The notes: generated by a model from the letters alone, not told the origin. Positions 42,687 through 52,744 are shown, counted from the stretch's first letter. The stretch is DNA of 64,000 bases from Chitinophagales bacterium (GCA_020635995.1 JACJYS010000003.1:62001-126000), one strand, 5' to 3'. Translations and numbers: made by a program.

Positions 42687-43718
42687 GTGAAAGTAAAAAT
42701 TACCATATTATCCTTTTTCTTTTTGTGCTTTATTAAAGCTCAGGATATCCATTTTTCACAAATACATGCATCTCCTATTTTTTTAAATCCTGCTATGACA
42801 GGCGTTTTTAATGAAGAATTAAGATTAATTGCCAATTACAGAAATCAATGGGCTACGGCAACGGCTAATTTTAATACCATTTCAGCTTCAGTAGATGGTA
42901 AATTGTTTTCAATGGGCAAACACGCCAGCATGAATTTTGGTGTACAAGCATTTACAGATGCTGCCGGAGATTTGAATTATAGACAAACAAATTTTCAAGT
43001 TCCCTTGGCTGCCAATCTTCAATTTGGATCTGTAAAAAGTAAGAACAAGCATCTACTTTCATTTGGTATTCAAAATGGATTTTTACATCAAACAGCCGAT
43101 TTAAGTAAAATAGAAGCCTTTGATAATGAACCACTTATTGGAAGTCTGTTTAGTACCAATAGAATTGTTTATGATGTTTCTTTTGGAGCAGTATGGACTT
43201 CTTTGTTTAATAATAAACACAGTTTTTATATTGGATATAGCCAATACCATTTGAATACCCCAAAAGTTAATACTTCTTCAAACAATGATAACGATTTCTT
43301 ACACATGAAGTTTATTACTATTGGGGGAGCTGAAATTATGCTTAAAAGTGAAAAATATGCATTTTTGCCCAGCTATATTAATATGATACAAGGACCGCAC
43401 AGAGAAGTAACCGTGGGAACATTTTTTAAGCAATATGTGGGAGAAAGAAGAAGATATGAGGATAGAAATGCCTTGTACTACGGTGTTTGGGCAAGATGGT
43501 ATGCCAATAAAAATTACAATTCAGGTTTTGATGCCTTAATAGCCACTTTCCGATATGACCACAAGAAATTAAGCTTTGCATTTAGTTACGATTTCACACT
43601 CTCAAAATTAACCGTGGCTAACAAAGCTCAAGGAGGAGCAGAACTCTCTTTAATTTATTTAGTGGATATAAAAACTAAAAAACGTCCCAATAAACAAGTT
43701 TACTGCCCTAAGTTTTAG
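42687..43718 (+). CDS. PorP/SprF family T9SS membrane protein
   Basis: A 343-residue protein with a GTG start, 3 bp after the adhesin stop. A signal peptide (ITILSFFFLCFIKA) is followed by the family opening QDIHFSQIHASPIFLNPAMTGVFN and alternating amphipathic strands of an outer-membrane beta-barrel (LIANYRNQWATA, FGVQAFTDAAG, YGVWARWYANKNYNSGFDALIATFRYD). PorP/SprF proteins pair with type B-sorted substrates and are needed for their secretion or attachment (shown for SprF-SprB in Flavobacterium johnsoniae). The location between two type B substrates makes it their likely partner. Confidence 0.93.
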   Translation: MKVKITILSFFFLCFIKAQDIHFSQIHASPIFLNPAMTGVFNEELRLIANYRNQWATATANFNTISASVDGKLFSMGKHASMNFGVQAFTDAAGDLNYRQTNFQVPLAANLQFGSVKSKNKHLLSFGIQNGFLHQTADLSKIEAFDNEPLIGSLFSTNRIVYDVSFGAVWTSLFNNKHSFYIGYSQYHLNTPKVNTSSNNDNDFLHMKFITIGGAEIMLKSEKYAFLPSYINMIQGPHREVTVGTFFKQYVGERRRYEDRNALYYGVWARWYANKNYNSGFDALIATFRYDHKKLSFAFSYDFTLSKLTVANKAQGGAELSLIYLVDIKTKKRPNKQVYCPKF

Positions 43719-43818
43719 TTAAAAAATTGTTTTGACCAAATACACATTAAAAGATTGTTAATAATTTTTTAAATTATTAGTATCTTAACACGCTCAAAAA
43801 AGAACTAAAACCAAACCA

Positions 43819-46800
43819 ATGAAAAAACTAATTACGTTTTTATTTATTATTCCTTTTTATTTATTTGCTCAAAACAGTGCTTGGTCGCATTTAGGCGGTG
43901 CACAAAAAGTAATAACTAAAAATGAAGGACAATTTATTTGTAATGAAACTGAAAGCAATATTGAATTTGCTTATAACAGCTCAAAAGAAAATTTTTATTT
44001 TACTAAAGAAGGCGTTGTATTTGAATTTCAAAATAAATACAAACCCACTAAGAGTGCCGAAGAAAAAGCATGGCGTGCCGAAAGAAAAAAAGAAGGCTTT
44101 ACCAAAGAAGGCTTTGATGCTTTTGAACATTTAGGGCATAGGATTGTAATAGAAAATGACTATTTACACACCACTTGGCTTAATGCAAACCCCAATGTAC
44201 AAATAATTCCAAGCGATAAAAATGAATATTATCAAAGTTTCTCTTGGGAAGAAAATGAGAAAACCATTCACAAAAATTTTATACCTACTTACAATAAAAT
44301 AACCTACAAAAACATATACAACCATATAGATATTGAATATGAAATGCACCCTGAAACAGGAGTTAAGTACACCATTATAGTACATCCGGGCGGAAATATT
44401 AACGATATTCAATTAAAATATTCTAAAGACATAAATGCTAATATAGACGGAACGCTTACCACAAAATCTATGATGGGCGATATTATTGACCATCGTCCCG
44501 TTAGTTTTTACAAAAATGATGAAAAGCAATCTATTTATTCTGCTTACAAATTAAAAGATAATGTTATTAGCTTTAACATAGGCAACTATGACAAAACAAA
44601 AACACTGGTAATAGACCCATGGACACAAACTCCTAACTACAATTTAGGCTGGGATTGCGTGTGGGAATGTGAAACCGATGCTTTAGGAAATACCTACACC
44701 ATAGGAGGAACAATGCCTATGGTTTTAAATAAATATAGTGCAACAGGAACATTAGTGTGGACATACAATACCCCTTATGATACCACATCTTGGTTAGGAA
44801 CTTTTGCTACAGATGATGTAGGTAATTCTTATGTTACTTTAGGCTCTACAGCTAAAATTCAAAAAGTTAGTACTTTAGGTACAGTACTTTGGAACAACTC
44901 AAGCCCGGGTGGTTTCTTTTCCAGTATGGAGTTTTGGAATATTGAGTTTAACTGCGACCAAACCAAATTAGTAGTAGGCGGTACAGGAGGAACATTACCT
45001 CCGCTTCCCTATATTTATGATATAAATATGAATACCGGAAATATAACTTCCAGTGTTGAAGTGCCAAATACAAGTTCTTTGTTTTCCGTAGAAGAAGTGA
45101 GAGCTGTAGCCTCTTGTGGTAATGGAAATTATTACTACATGACACACAAAGATTTGGGGTATATAAACGACAACCTAACCTTATGCGATCCAAATGGTAG
45201 TGCTTTATTTAGTACAAGCTCCGGTTTTACCTTGGGTTATAAATGTGAAAATTGGCGTGTAAACAACTCCGGTATTGAAGCCATGGAGTATTATGATGAT
45301 TTCATTTTCATTAATAGAGGAAATACCTTACAGAAAAGAAAATTTAGTGATGCGTCTATTGTAGCAACAGCAAGTATTCCTAGTGGTAGCTGGGGTACTA
45401 CTTTTGGTGCATCGCAGGTAGGTACAAGTGGTATAGCTATTGATGATTGTGGTAATATTTATGTAGGTACTACAAATGCGGTATTAAAATACGACCAAAA
45501 CTTAACTTTAGTTGCCACATACAATACTACAAACAACTTTAAGGTTTGGGATGTAGAAATAACATCTGCCGGAGAAGTAATAGCGGTAGGTGGTACAGGT
45601 ACTTCAAGTTCTAATGGAAGAAATGGGTATGTAGAATCTTTAGGTGTCAGTGCTTGTGCTCAAGTGGCTATAACTTGTTGCGATGCCACCATGTGTCCGG
45701 AAGGACCTTTATGCCTAACAGACCCTTCGTTTACCATTACAGTAGCAACCCCCGGTGGTGTTTTTGCCGGAACGGGAATAACCAATACAGCAACAGGACT
45801 ATTTGATCCGGCTACGGCAGGTTTAGGTACACACCAAATTTCTTATACTTTGCCTTGTGGAAGTGATACCATTGAAATAGTGGTACAAGATTGCTCTGCA
45901 CTAAGTGTTTGTAAAGAAACGAATGGCGATTTAACGGTAAGCGGAGGTACACCAACTTATACTTGGAGTCAATGGATTCCGGCAAGTACTGTAACAATAA
46001 CAAACTCAACTCAATGTACCGCTTGTGGTGGTACGTGGACATTTGGAAATTGTTTTAATCCATTCCCTATTCCATTAAGTAGCTGTACAGTGCCAGCTCA
46101 TTGGAGTGATTTTGCCACAGGAGTAACGGTAACACCTCCTGCTGGTGTAGATTCAATTAGAGTAACAAGCGGTGCAGGAACTGAATACTTTATTTATGAT
46201 GTAGATACAGTAACACCATGTAATACAACTTGCGATGCGTCTATTGACCCGGCAGGTCCTTTCTGTCAAAATGCTGCTCCCGTAACTTTAACGGCAACTA
46301 CTCCGGGAGGAACTTGGTCTGGCTCCGGAATAACCAATACCACTACCGGAACATTTGATCCAAGTTTATCAAACCCTACTAATAATATTACTTATACGCT
46401 ACCTTGTGGCTCATCTGAGTCTATTACTATATATACCAATGCCAATGCCACTTATACAGATGTGCAAACCGCTTGTAATACCTTTACTTGGACAAATGGA
46501 AATGGCAATACTTATACAGCATCTAATAATACAGCAACACATATTATAGCAGGCGGAGCAGCTAACGGCTGTGATTCTGTGATGACGCTTGATTTAACTA
46601 TTAACTATTCAACCATTACAACTTCTACATCCACTTCTTGTAATCCTGCCGATGTAGGTACTAACATGACCGGACCGTTTACTATGGCTAACGGTTGTGA
46701 TTCTACGCATTATGATACTGTTTCTTTAGCTCCTTATGCTACAGCAACCCTTGCTGTTTCGGGGTGCGATTCTGCTCAGGCAAATAGTAATTGGTATTTT

Positions 46801-49800
46801 ACTTCCACTACTTTTAACGATACTGTTTTTGGTGGTGCTAGCAATGGCTGCGATTCTATTACAACCTTTAATGTTACTGTTAATCAATCGGTAGTTACAA
46901 CTTCTACCTCCACTTCTTGCAATCCTGCCGATGTAGGCACTAACATGACAGGACCGTTCACTATGGCTAATGGTTGTGATTCTACGCATTACGATACTGT
47001 TTCTTTAGCTCCTTATACTACGGCTTCCCTTGCTGTTTCGGGATGCGATTCGGCTCAAGCAAACGGTAATTGGTATTTTACTTCTACTACTTTTAACGAT
47101 ACTGTTTTTGGTGGGGCTAGCAATGGCTGCGATTCTATTACAACCTTTAATGTTACTGTTAATCAATCGGTAGTTACAACTTCTACCTCCACTTCTTGCA
47201 ATCCTGCCGATGTAGGCACTAACATGACAGGACCGTTCACTATGGCTAATGGTTGTGATTCTACGCATTACGATACTGTTTCTTTAGCTCCTTCTACTAC
47301 AGCAACAGTTGCTGTTTCGGGGTGCGATTCTGCACAAGCAAACAGTAATTGGTATTTTACTTCTACTACTTTTAACGATACTGTTTTTGGTGGTGCTAGC
47401 AATGGCTGCGATTCTATTACAACCTTTAATGTTACTGTTAATCAATCGGTAGTTACAACTTCTACCTCCACTTCTTGCAATCCTGCCGATGTAGGCACTA
47501 ACATGACAGGACCGTTCACTATGGCTAATGGTTGTGATTCTACGCATTACGATACTGTTTCTTTAGCTCCTTCTACTACAGCAACAGTTGCTGTTTCGGG
47601 GTGCGATTCTGCACAAGCAAACAGTAATTGGTATTTTACTTCTACTACTTTTAACGATACTGTTTTTGGTGGTGCTAGCAATGGCTGCGATTCTATTACA
47701 ACCTTTAATGTTACTGTTAATCAATCGGTAGTTACAACTTCTACCTCCACTTCTTGCAATCCTGCCGATATAGGCACTAACATGACAGGACCATTTACTA
47801 TGGCTAATGGTTGTGATTCTACACATTATGATACTGTGAGTCTTTCTTCAATAAATTCTTCAAGTAGGAATTTGAATATATGCAATGGAGATAGTATTTT
47901 ATTAGAAGGTTCGTATCAAACAGTAGCCGGCACTTATTATGATACAATTTTTGCTTCTGGAGGAGGAACAGTCTTAGATACTTTCTATTTTGAAACTTTT
48001 GACGGAGCAAATACATGGATATTAAACACCCCTACGGGTACAAATGGAATAGATAACAATTATTGGGTTATTAATGATAATGAAGGGGGTGTAACGCCCA
48101 ACGGATGTGGTGTAGCTAATAATGGTAATAATACCTTACACGTAACCAGCGAATTTAATCCTAATGGTGGAGCTGCTTATGACGCAGGAGGTTTGTGTGG
48201 TATTCTTTTCTGCCCAGAAACTAATATGGCGGCAACTTCCGCCAATATTTCAACTATTGGAAAAACAAATTTAACACTTGGCTTTAATTTTATAGGAAAT
48301 GGTGATGCCCTTATAGATAATGCTTCCTTACTTTATAGCACTAATGGTGGCACATCTTTTAACTTACTATCGCCTAGTTTAAAATCAACTATATGTGTTG
48401 GAGGACAGGGTCAATGGACACACACTACATTTGCTTTACCATCTGTAGTAGAAAATATATCAGACTTACAAATACGTTTTAACTGGACAAATAATGATGA
48501 CGGTATAGGTACTGACCCTTCTGTAGCCATTAATGATTTATATTTAACAAGTGTAATAAATAATAACACTTCATGCGATTCTGTAGTAATTTCAAACTTG
48601 GCCGTTTTACCAATTGCAAATGGGACTGACGTACAATCTGCTTGTAATAATTTTACATGGATAGACGGAAATACATATTCATCTTCAAATAGTACAGCTA
48701 CGCATACCATTACTGGCGGAGCAGCTAATGGTTGTGATTCTATTGTCACGCTTAATCTTACTATCAATAACCCAACTAATGGAACTGATGTACAATCTGC
48801 TTGTAATTCATTTACTTGGATTGACGGCAACACATATACATCAAATAACAATACGGCTACACATACTATTACAGGTGGAGCAGCCAATGGTTGCGATTCA
48901 GTGGTAACGCTTAATTTAACCATAACGAATACAGTAAACAGTACAGATGTGCAAACTGCTTGTAATTCTTATACATGGATAGACGGTAATACATATACCG
49001 CTTCTAACAATACAGCCACCCATACCGTAGCAGGGCAAGGTGGAGATTGTGATACGTTAGTTACACTTAATCTTACTATTGGTTCAACTGTTGCCAGAAC
49101 AGATACAGAAAACGAATGTGAATCGTTTACTTGGATTGACGGAAATACTTACACCGCTTCCAACAACACCGCTACACACACACTTGCAGGGCAAGGCGGT
49201 GCTTGCGATACGTTGGTTACGCTAGATCTTACTATCAATAACCCAACTAATGGAACTGACGTGCAAACTGCTTGTGATTCATTAACATGGATAGACGGCA
49301 ACACATATACATCAAATAATAGTACTGCTACACACACTATTACGGGTGGAGCAGCCAATGGTTGTGATTCGGTGGTAACACTTAATTTAACCGTAAGCTA
49401 TACAGTAAATAGTATAGATGTTCAAACTGCTTGTAATTCATTTACTTGGATTGATGGCAATACTTATAACTCAAGTAACAATACGGCTACACATACTATT
49501 ACGGGCGGAGCAGCTAATGGTTGTGATTCTGTGGTAACGCTTAATTTAACCATTACAAATACGGTTAATATTACAGATAACCAAACTGCTTGTAATTCCT
49601 ATACATGGATAGACGGTAATACATATACCGCTTCTAACAATACAGCCACCCATACCGTAGCAGGGCAAGGTAGTGATTGCGATACTTTAGTTACACTTAA
49701 TCTTACTATAAATAATGATATAGATTCAACCTATACGGTACAAGCCTGTAATAGTTTTACATGGATTAACGGGAATGGAAACACCTACACAAGTAGTAAT

Positions 49801-50403
49801 AACACAGACACTTTTGTAATGAGTGGAGTAGGTGGTGCATGTGATATTATTATTCATTTAGATTTAACTATAAATACACCTACAACTATTAATTTAGGCA
49901 ATGATACTACTATTTATCAAGGTAATAGTGTAGAACTAAACACTTTGGGACAAGGTAATACTAATGGAATTTATGACTGGAATCCAAATACTTATATTAA
50001 TTGTAATGATTGTGTAAATCCTATAGCTACACCACAAGAAGATATAATTTATACTTTAGTATATACCAATGAATACGGATGTATTTCTACAGATGATATA
50101 AGTATATTGTTAAGAAAAGAGGATCATTATTGTTATTTCCCAACAGCTTTTACACCAAACAGCGATAACATTAATGATATTTACAGATCTATATGCAAAA
50201 ATGTTGAATCGGTAGAGTTAAGAGTTTATAACCGTTGGGGAGAACTTATTTATAGTGGTAATGTAGCAGACGGAATATCTGGCTGGGATGGAATATATAA
50301 TGGTAAAGAACAAAATATAGATGTTTATACCTACTATGCCAAAATAAAATACCTAAATGGAGATACGGAAAATACAAGTGGAAACTTTACTTTAATTAGA
50401 TAG
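43819..50403 (+). CDS. giant T9SS type B surface protein with DUF7948-like N-terminus and repeats
   Basis: A 2194-residue protein with a signal peptide (LITFLFIIPFYLFAQ). Residues about 25-275 match the N-terminal domain of SBBP-type gliding proteins (VITKNEGQFICN, YKNIYNHIDIEYEM, KTLVIDPWTQ). Residues 275-620 look like a beta-propeller (DALGNTYTIGGT, DCGNIYVGTTNAV). Then come Cys-rich domains, 4.5 repeats of 93 residues, a jelly-roll/MAM-like domain (about 1375-1580, FYFETFDGANTW), eight ~52-residue repeats, and a type B sorting domain (FTPNSDNINDIYRS, VYNRWGELIYSG). It is probably a surface adhesin. Asn/Thr-rich repeats could be glycosylated, but that is inference. Confidence 0.9.
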   Translation: MKKLITFLFIIPFYLFAQNSAWSHLGGAQKVITKNEGQFICNETESNIEFAYNSSKENFYFTKEGVVFEFQNKYKPTKSAEEKAWRAERKKEGFTKEGFDAFEHLGHRIVIENDYLHTTWLNANPNVQIIPSDKNEYYQSFSWEENEKTIHKNFIPTYNKITYKNIYNHIDIEYEMHPETGVKYTIIVHPGGNINDIQLKYSKDINANIDGTLTTKSMMGDIIDHRPVSFYKNDEKQSIYSAYKLKDNVISFNIGNYDKTKTLVIDPWTQTPNYNLGWDCVWECETDALGNTYTIGGTMPMVLNKYSATGTLVWTYNTPYDTTSWLGTFATDDVGNSYVTLGSTAKIQKVSTLGTVLWNNSSPGGFFSSMEFWNIEFNCDQTKLVVGGTGGTLPPLPYIYDINMNTGNITSSVEVPNTSSLFSVEEVRAVASCGNGNYYYMTHKDLGYINDNLTLCDPNGSALFSTSSGFTLGYKCENWRVNNSGIEAMEYYDDFIFINRGNTLQKRKFSDASIVATASIPSGSWGTTFGASQVGTSGIAIDDCGNIYVGTTNAVLKYDQNLTLVATYNTTNNFKVWDVEITSAGEVIAVGGTGTSSSNGRNGYVESLGVSACAQVAITCCDATMCPEGPLCLTDPSFTITVATPGGVFAGTGITNTATGLFDPATAGLGTHQISYTLPCGSDTIEIVVQDCSALSVCKETNGDLTVSGGTPTYTWSQWIPASTVTITNSTQCTACGGTWTFGNCFNPFPIPLSSCTVPAHWSDFATGVTVTPPAGVDSIRVTSGAGTEYFIYDVDTVTPCNTTCDASIDPAGPFCQNAAPVTLTATTPGGTWSGSGITNTTTGTFDPSLSNPTNNITYTLPCGSSESITIYTNANATYTDVQTACNTFTWTNGNGNTYTASNNTATHIIAGGAANGCDSVMTLDLTINYSTITTSTSTSCNPADVGTNMTGPFTMANGCDSTHYDTVSLAPYATATLAVSGCDSAQANSNWYFTSTTFNDTVFGGASNGCDSITTFNVTVNQSVVTTSTSTSCNPADVGTNMTGPFTMANGCDSTHYDTVSLAPYTTASLAVSGCDSAQANGNWYFTSTTFNDTVFGGASNGCDSITTFNVTVNQSVVTTSTSTSCNPADVGTNMTGPFTMANGCDSTHYDTVSLAPSTTATVAVSGCDSAQANSNWYFTSTTFNDTVFGGASNGCDSITTFNVTVNQSVVTTSTSTSCNPADVGTNMTGPFTMANGCDSTHYDTVSLAPSTTATVAVSGCDSAQANSNWYFTSTTFNDTVFGGASNGCDSITTFNVTVNQSVVTTSTSTSCNPADIGTNMTGPFTMANGCDSTHYDTVSLSSINSSSRNLNICNGDSILLEGSYQTVAGTYYDTIFASGGGTVLDTFYFETFDGANTWILNTPTGTNGIDNNYWVINDNEGGVTPNGCGVANNGNNTLHVTSEFNPNGGAAYDAGGLCGILFCPETNMAATSANISTIGKTNLTLGFNFIGNGDALIDNASLLYSTNGGTSFNLLSPSLKSTICVGGQGQWTHTTFALPSVVENISDLQIRFNWTNNDDGIGTDPSVAINDLYLTSVINNNTSCDSVVISNLAVLPIANGTDVQSACNNFTWIDGNTYSSSNSTATHTITGGAANGCDSIVTLNLTINNPTNGTDVQSACNSFTWIDGNTYTSNNNTATHTITGGAANGCDSVVTLNLTITNTVNSTDVQTACNSYTWIDGNTYTASNNTATHTVAGQGGDCDTLVTLNLTIGSTVARTDTENECESFTWIDGNTYTASNNTATHTLAGQGGACDTLVTLDLTINNPTNGTDVQTACDSLTWIDGNTYTSNNSTATHTITGGAANGCDSVVTLNLTVSYTVNSIDVQTACNSFTWIDGNTYNSSNNTATHTITGGAANGCDSVVTLNLTITNTVNITDNQTACNSYTWIDGNTYTASNNTATHTVAGQGSDCDTLVTLNLTINNDIDSTYTVQACNSFTWINGNGNTYTSSNNTDTFVMSGVGGACDIIIHLDLTINTPTTINLGNDTTIYQGNSVELNTLGQGNTNGIYDWNPNTYINCNDCVNPIATPQEDIIYTLVYTNEYGCISTDDISILLRKEDHYCYFPTAFTPNSDNINDIYRSICKNVESVELRVYNRWGELIYSGNVADGISGWDGIYNGKEQNIDVYTYYAKIKYLNGDTENTSGNFTLIR
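46618..47839 (+). repeat. 4.5 tandem 279-bp coding repeats
   Basis: The period is exactly 279 bp (93 residues), with TTSTSTSCNPADVGTNMTGP, FTMANGCDSTHYDTVSLAP, VSGCDSAQANSNWYFTSTTF and NDTVFGGASNGCDSITTF per unit. Units three and four are almost identical in DNA, so the expansion is recent. Three GCDS motifs per unit link it to the other repeat families. Confidence 0.9.
48619..49884 (+). repeat. eight ~156-bp coding repeats
   Basis: Each unit is about 52 residues: NGTDVQSACNSFTWIDGNTY, then NTATHTITGGAANGCDSVVT and LNLTI. Units differ more than those of the 47-repeat array, and some use AGQGGDCDTLVT instead of GGAANGCDSVVT. One further unit lies upstream at about 46447-46610. Confidence 0.88.
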
Positions 50404-50456
50404 AACCAAAAATTATTTTCAATGCTGTTTTGAGTGTTCGTTTAAAATTATATTTC

Positions 50457-50464
50457 TAATTTTG
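50457..50464 (+). promoter_or_regulatory. TAATTTTG -7 box of ribF
   Basis: An exact TAnnTTTG match ending 10 nt before the ribF ATG. The nearest upstream TTTG is 24 nt away, slightly too far. Confidence 0.4.
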
Positions 50465-50474
50465 AACCCTTATA

Positions 50475-51398
50475 ATGCAGGTATTTAAAAGTTTAGACAA
50501 TCTCCCTCAGTTTAAAAATGCTGTTGTAACCATTGGTACTTTTGATGGCGTTCATTTAGGACATCAGAAATTACTGGAACGCATAAACGAATTAGCAAAA
50601 AAAAATGATGGCGAAAGTATTTTAATCACTTTTCATCCTCATCCACGCTTTGTTGTTCAACCCGATAGCGATTTAAAATTATTAAACACTATTGATGAAA
50701 AAATAGATTTGCTAAAAAAATACAAGGTTAATAATGTTGTAGTAGCACCTTTTAGCAAAGAGTTTAGTAATATGCCGGCTATTTCTTATGTGAAAGATTT
50801 TTTGGTTGAAAATTTTAAACCCCACACTTTAGTTATTGGTTACGACCACCATTTTGGTAAAAACAGAAGTGGAAATATAGATTTGCTTGAAGAATACAAA
50901 GATATTTTTGGATATAATGTAGAGCAGATTAGTAAAGAAACCATACAAGATATAGGCATTAGCAGCACTAAAATTAGAGAAGCTTTGGCACAAGGAAAAG
51001 TGCAAACTGCTAATAAACTTTTAGGTCATGAATATAGTATAAATGGTTTTGTAACAAAAGGAGAACAACTAGGCAGAAAAATAGGATTTCCTACGGCAAA
51101 TGTGCAACTTTTAGTAGATTACAAACTCATTCCTAAAAATGGAGTATATATTGTAAATGTAAAAGTTAAAAATAGTCTGTACAAAGGCATGTTAAACATA
51201 GGTGTGCGACCAACCATAGAAGGACTTAACAAAACAATTGAAGTGAATATTTTTGATTTTGACCAAGATATTTATGGCGAAAAAATAGAAGTAATTTTGC
51301 TAAAATATATTAGAGAAGAACAAAAGTTTGAATCTTTAGAAGCTCTAAAGCAACAACTAAATAAAGATAAAGCAGAGGCTCTTGCTTATTTTCAATAA
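50475..51398 (+). CDS. ribF: bifunctional riboflavin kinase / FAD synthetase
   Basis: A 307-residue cytosolic enzyme that phosphorylates riboflavin to FMN and adenylates FMN to FAD. The N-terminal nucleotidyltransferase domain has TIGTFDGVHLGHQKLLERI, ITFHPHPRFVV, VIGYDHHFGKNRSGN and ISSTKIREALAQGKV. The C-terminal kinase domain has GFVTKGEQLGRKIGFPTANV, PKNGVYIVNVKV and NIGVRPTI. Length and domain order are standard. It is monocistronic, between the giant adhesin and the convergent ATPase gene. Confidence 0.97.
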   Translation: MQVFKSLDNLPQFKNAVVTIGTFDGVHLGHQKLLERINELAKKNDGESILITFHPHPRFVVQPDSDLKLLNTIDEKIDLLKKYKVNNVVVAPFSKEFSNMPAISYVKDFLVENFKPHTLVIGYDHHFGKNRSGNIDLLEEYKDIFGYNVEQISKETIQDIGISSTKIREALAQGKVQTANKLLGHEYSINGFVTKGEQLGRKIGFPTANVQLLVDYKLIPKNGVYIVNVKVKNSLYKGMLNIGVRPTIEGLNKTIEVNIFDFDQDIYGEKIEVILLKYIREEQKFESLEALKQQLNKDKAEALAYFQ

Positions 51399-51423
51399 GA
51401 AGTGTTTTCGGTAGGAAAAGTTA

Positions 51424-52650
51424 TTAAAAATCAAGTAACCAGTTAAACACATTTAAGTGCTGTACACCATTTCTATCTTGTGTAAATGAATCGGTTGTGA
51501 GCAAATATTTAGGATAATTATCAGAAATTTTTTCAAGTGAACCAAATTCTCTTTCTATAGTTTTTTGCGTAGATAATTCCCAAGCTACTTGATAATATTC
51601 TATACCACCGGTAGTTGTTTTACACACAAAATCTACTTCTGTATTTCGTGCTGTGCCTGTCCAAATTTTATTACCTCTACGCAAAAGTTCTAAATACACA
51701 ATGTTTTCTAAAATATGTCCTCTGTCGGTATTGCGTTCTTTACCTACTAAAATATTGAGTAAACCTACATCTACCAAGTAGTATTTTTCTTGTGTGGCAA
51801 GCTGCTTTTTGCCTTTCAAATCAAAGCGATTAACTTTATAAAACACAAAACTTTCTACTAAATAATCCAAGTATTTTTCAACTGTGGCGTGGTGTATGCT
51901 TTGCCCGTCTTGTTTTAATGTTTTAGAAATATTGCTTGGAGAAAGCATACTGCCAATGTTTGAAGCCGTATATTTTACAATGTTTCCAAATGCTCTTTTA
52001 TCATTTATTTGGTGGCGTTGTGTTATGTCTTTTTCTACAATAGTAGTATAAATGGCTTCTAAATATTCATATATTTTGTCAAAACCTTCCTTACGCAGCT
52101 CAACGCCTTTTGGCAATGATGTTTCGTTTACATAATCAAAAAACAAAGCCTCATAGTTAAGATATTTGTTTGATGTGTCAATGCTGCGAGTGGTTAAATA
52201 CTCCTTAAAAGAAAAAGGTAAAATAGAAATTTCTATATAGCGACCACTTAACAATGTAGCCAATTCGCCCGACAATAAAAAGGCGTTTGACCCTGTTATA
52301 TAAACATCTGTATATTCTGTTGCAAAAAGACCATCTACCAATTTCTCAAATTGTGGAATATTTTGCACTTCGTCTAAAAAAATATAATTCTGCTTGTCGG
52401 CTTGCAATTTTGCTTTAATTTCAAAATAAATATCACTCCACGATTTATCAAGAAAGTTTTCGGGCAACTCAAAATTATAAGACTGAATTTGTTTTTTGCC
52501 TACACCTAATTTTAACAGTTTGTCCCGAAACAAATTTAATAAAGTTGATTTGCCCGACCTACGCAAACCACTTACTACTTTTATAAGGTCTTTATCTTTG
52601 TAAGACAACAGCTTATCAATATATTCCTTCCTATTTGTATAGCTACTCAC
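51424..52650 (-). CDS. AAA ATPase with C-terminal DUF4143 domain
   Basis: I prefer the GTG at 52650 (first residues SSYTNRKEYIDKLL); a TTG at 52665 adds five residues. The ~408-residue protein has Walker A GLRRSGKSTLLNLF, Walker B YIFLDEVQNI, the sensor YITGSNAFLLSGE, and LSGRYIEISILPFSFKEYL. The DUF4143 half contains YLDYLVESFVFYKVNRFD, YYLVDVGLLN, LENIVYLELLRRG and EVDFVC, a PD-(D/E)xK nuclease-like core. These ATPases are frequent, often multicopy, and of unclear function, perhaps in mobile-element or toxin-like roles. A perfect palindrome lies just upstream of the start. Confidence 0.9.
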   Translation of the reverse strand: MSSYTNRKEYIDKLLSYKDKDLIKVVSGLRRSGKSTLLNLFRDKLLKLGVGKKQIQSYNFELPENFLDKSWSDIYFEIKAKLQADKQNYIFLDEVQNIPQFEKLVDGLFATEYTDVYITGSNAFLLSGELATLLSGRYIEISILPFSFKEYLTTRSIDTSNKYLNYEALFFDYVNETSLPKGVELRKEGFDKIYEYLEAIYTTIVEKDITQRHQINDKRAFGNIVKYTASNIGSMLSPSNISKTLKQDGQSIHHATVEKYLDYLVESFVFYKVNRFDLKGKKQLATQEKYYLVDVGLLNILVGKERNTDRGHILENIVYLELLRRGNKIWTGTARNTEVDFVCKTTTGGIEYYQVAWELSTQKTIEREFGSLEKISDNYPKYLLTTDSFTQDRNGVQHLNVFNWLLDF

Positions 52651-52670
52651 AAAACAAAAATACAAAATAA

Positions 52671-52707
52671 ATTATCAAAACTTGCATTTTTTGCAAGTTT
52701 TGATAAT
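52671..52707. promoter_or_regulatory. perfect 16-bp palindrome upstream of the DUF4143 ATPase
   Basis: ATTATCAAAACTTGCA and TGCAAGTTTTGATAAT are exact inverted copies around a 5-T loop, about 20 bp before the GTG start. As DNA it could be an operator for a dimeric regulator; as RNA, a hairpin in the 5' leader or a terminator for the gene at 52745 (minus strand), whose stop lies about 38 bp away. Confidence 0.6.
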
Positions 52708-52744
52708 TATTTATTAAATTTAGATAAAGATAAAATAGTGGTAC

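Noticed and set aside
46726..47826. Four 87-codon minus-strand frames spaced 279 bp
   Set aside because: They are shadows of the 93-residue coding repeat on the plus strand.
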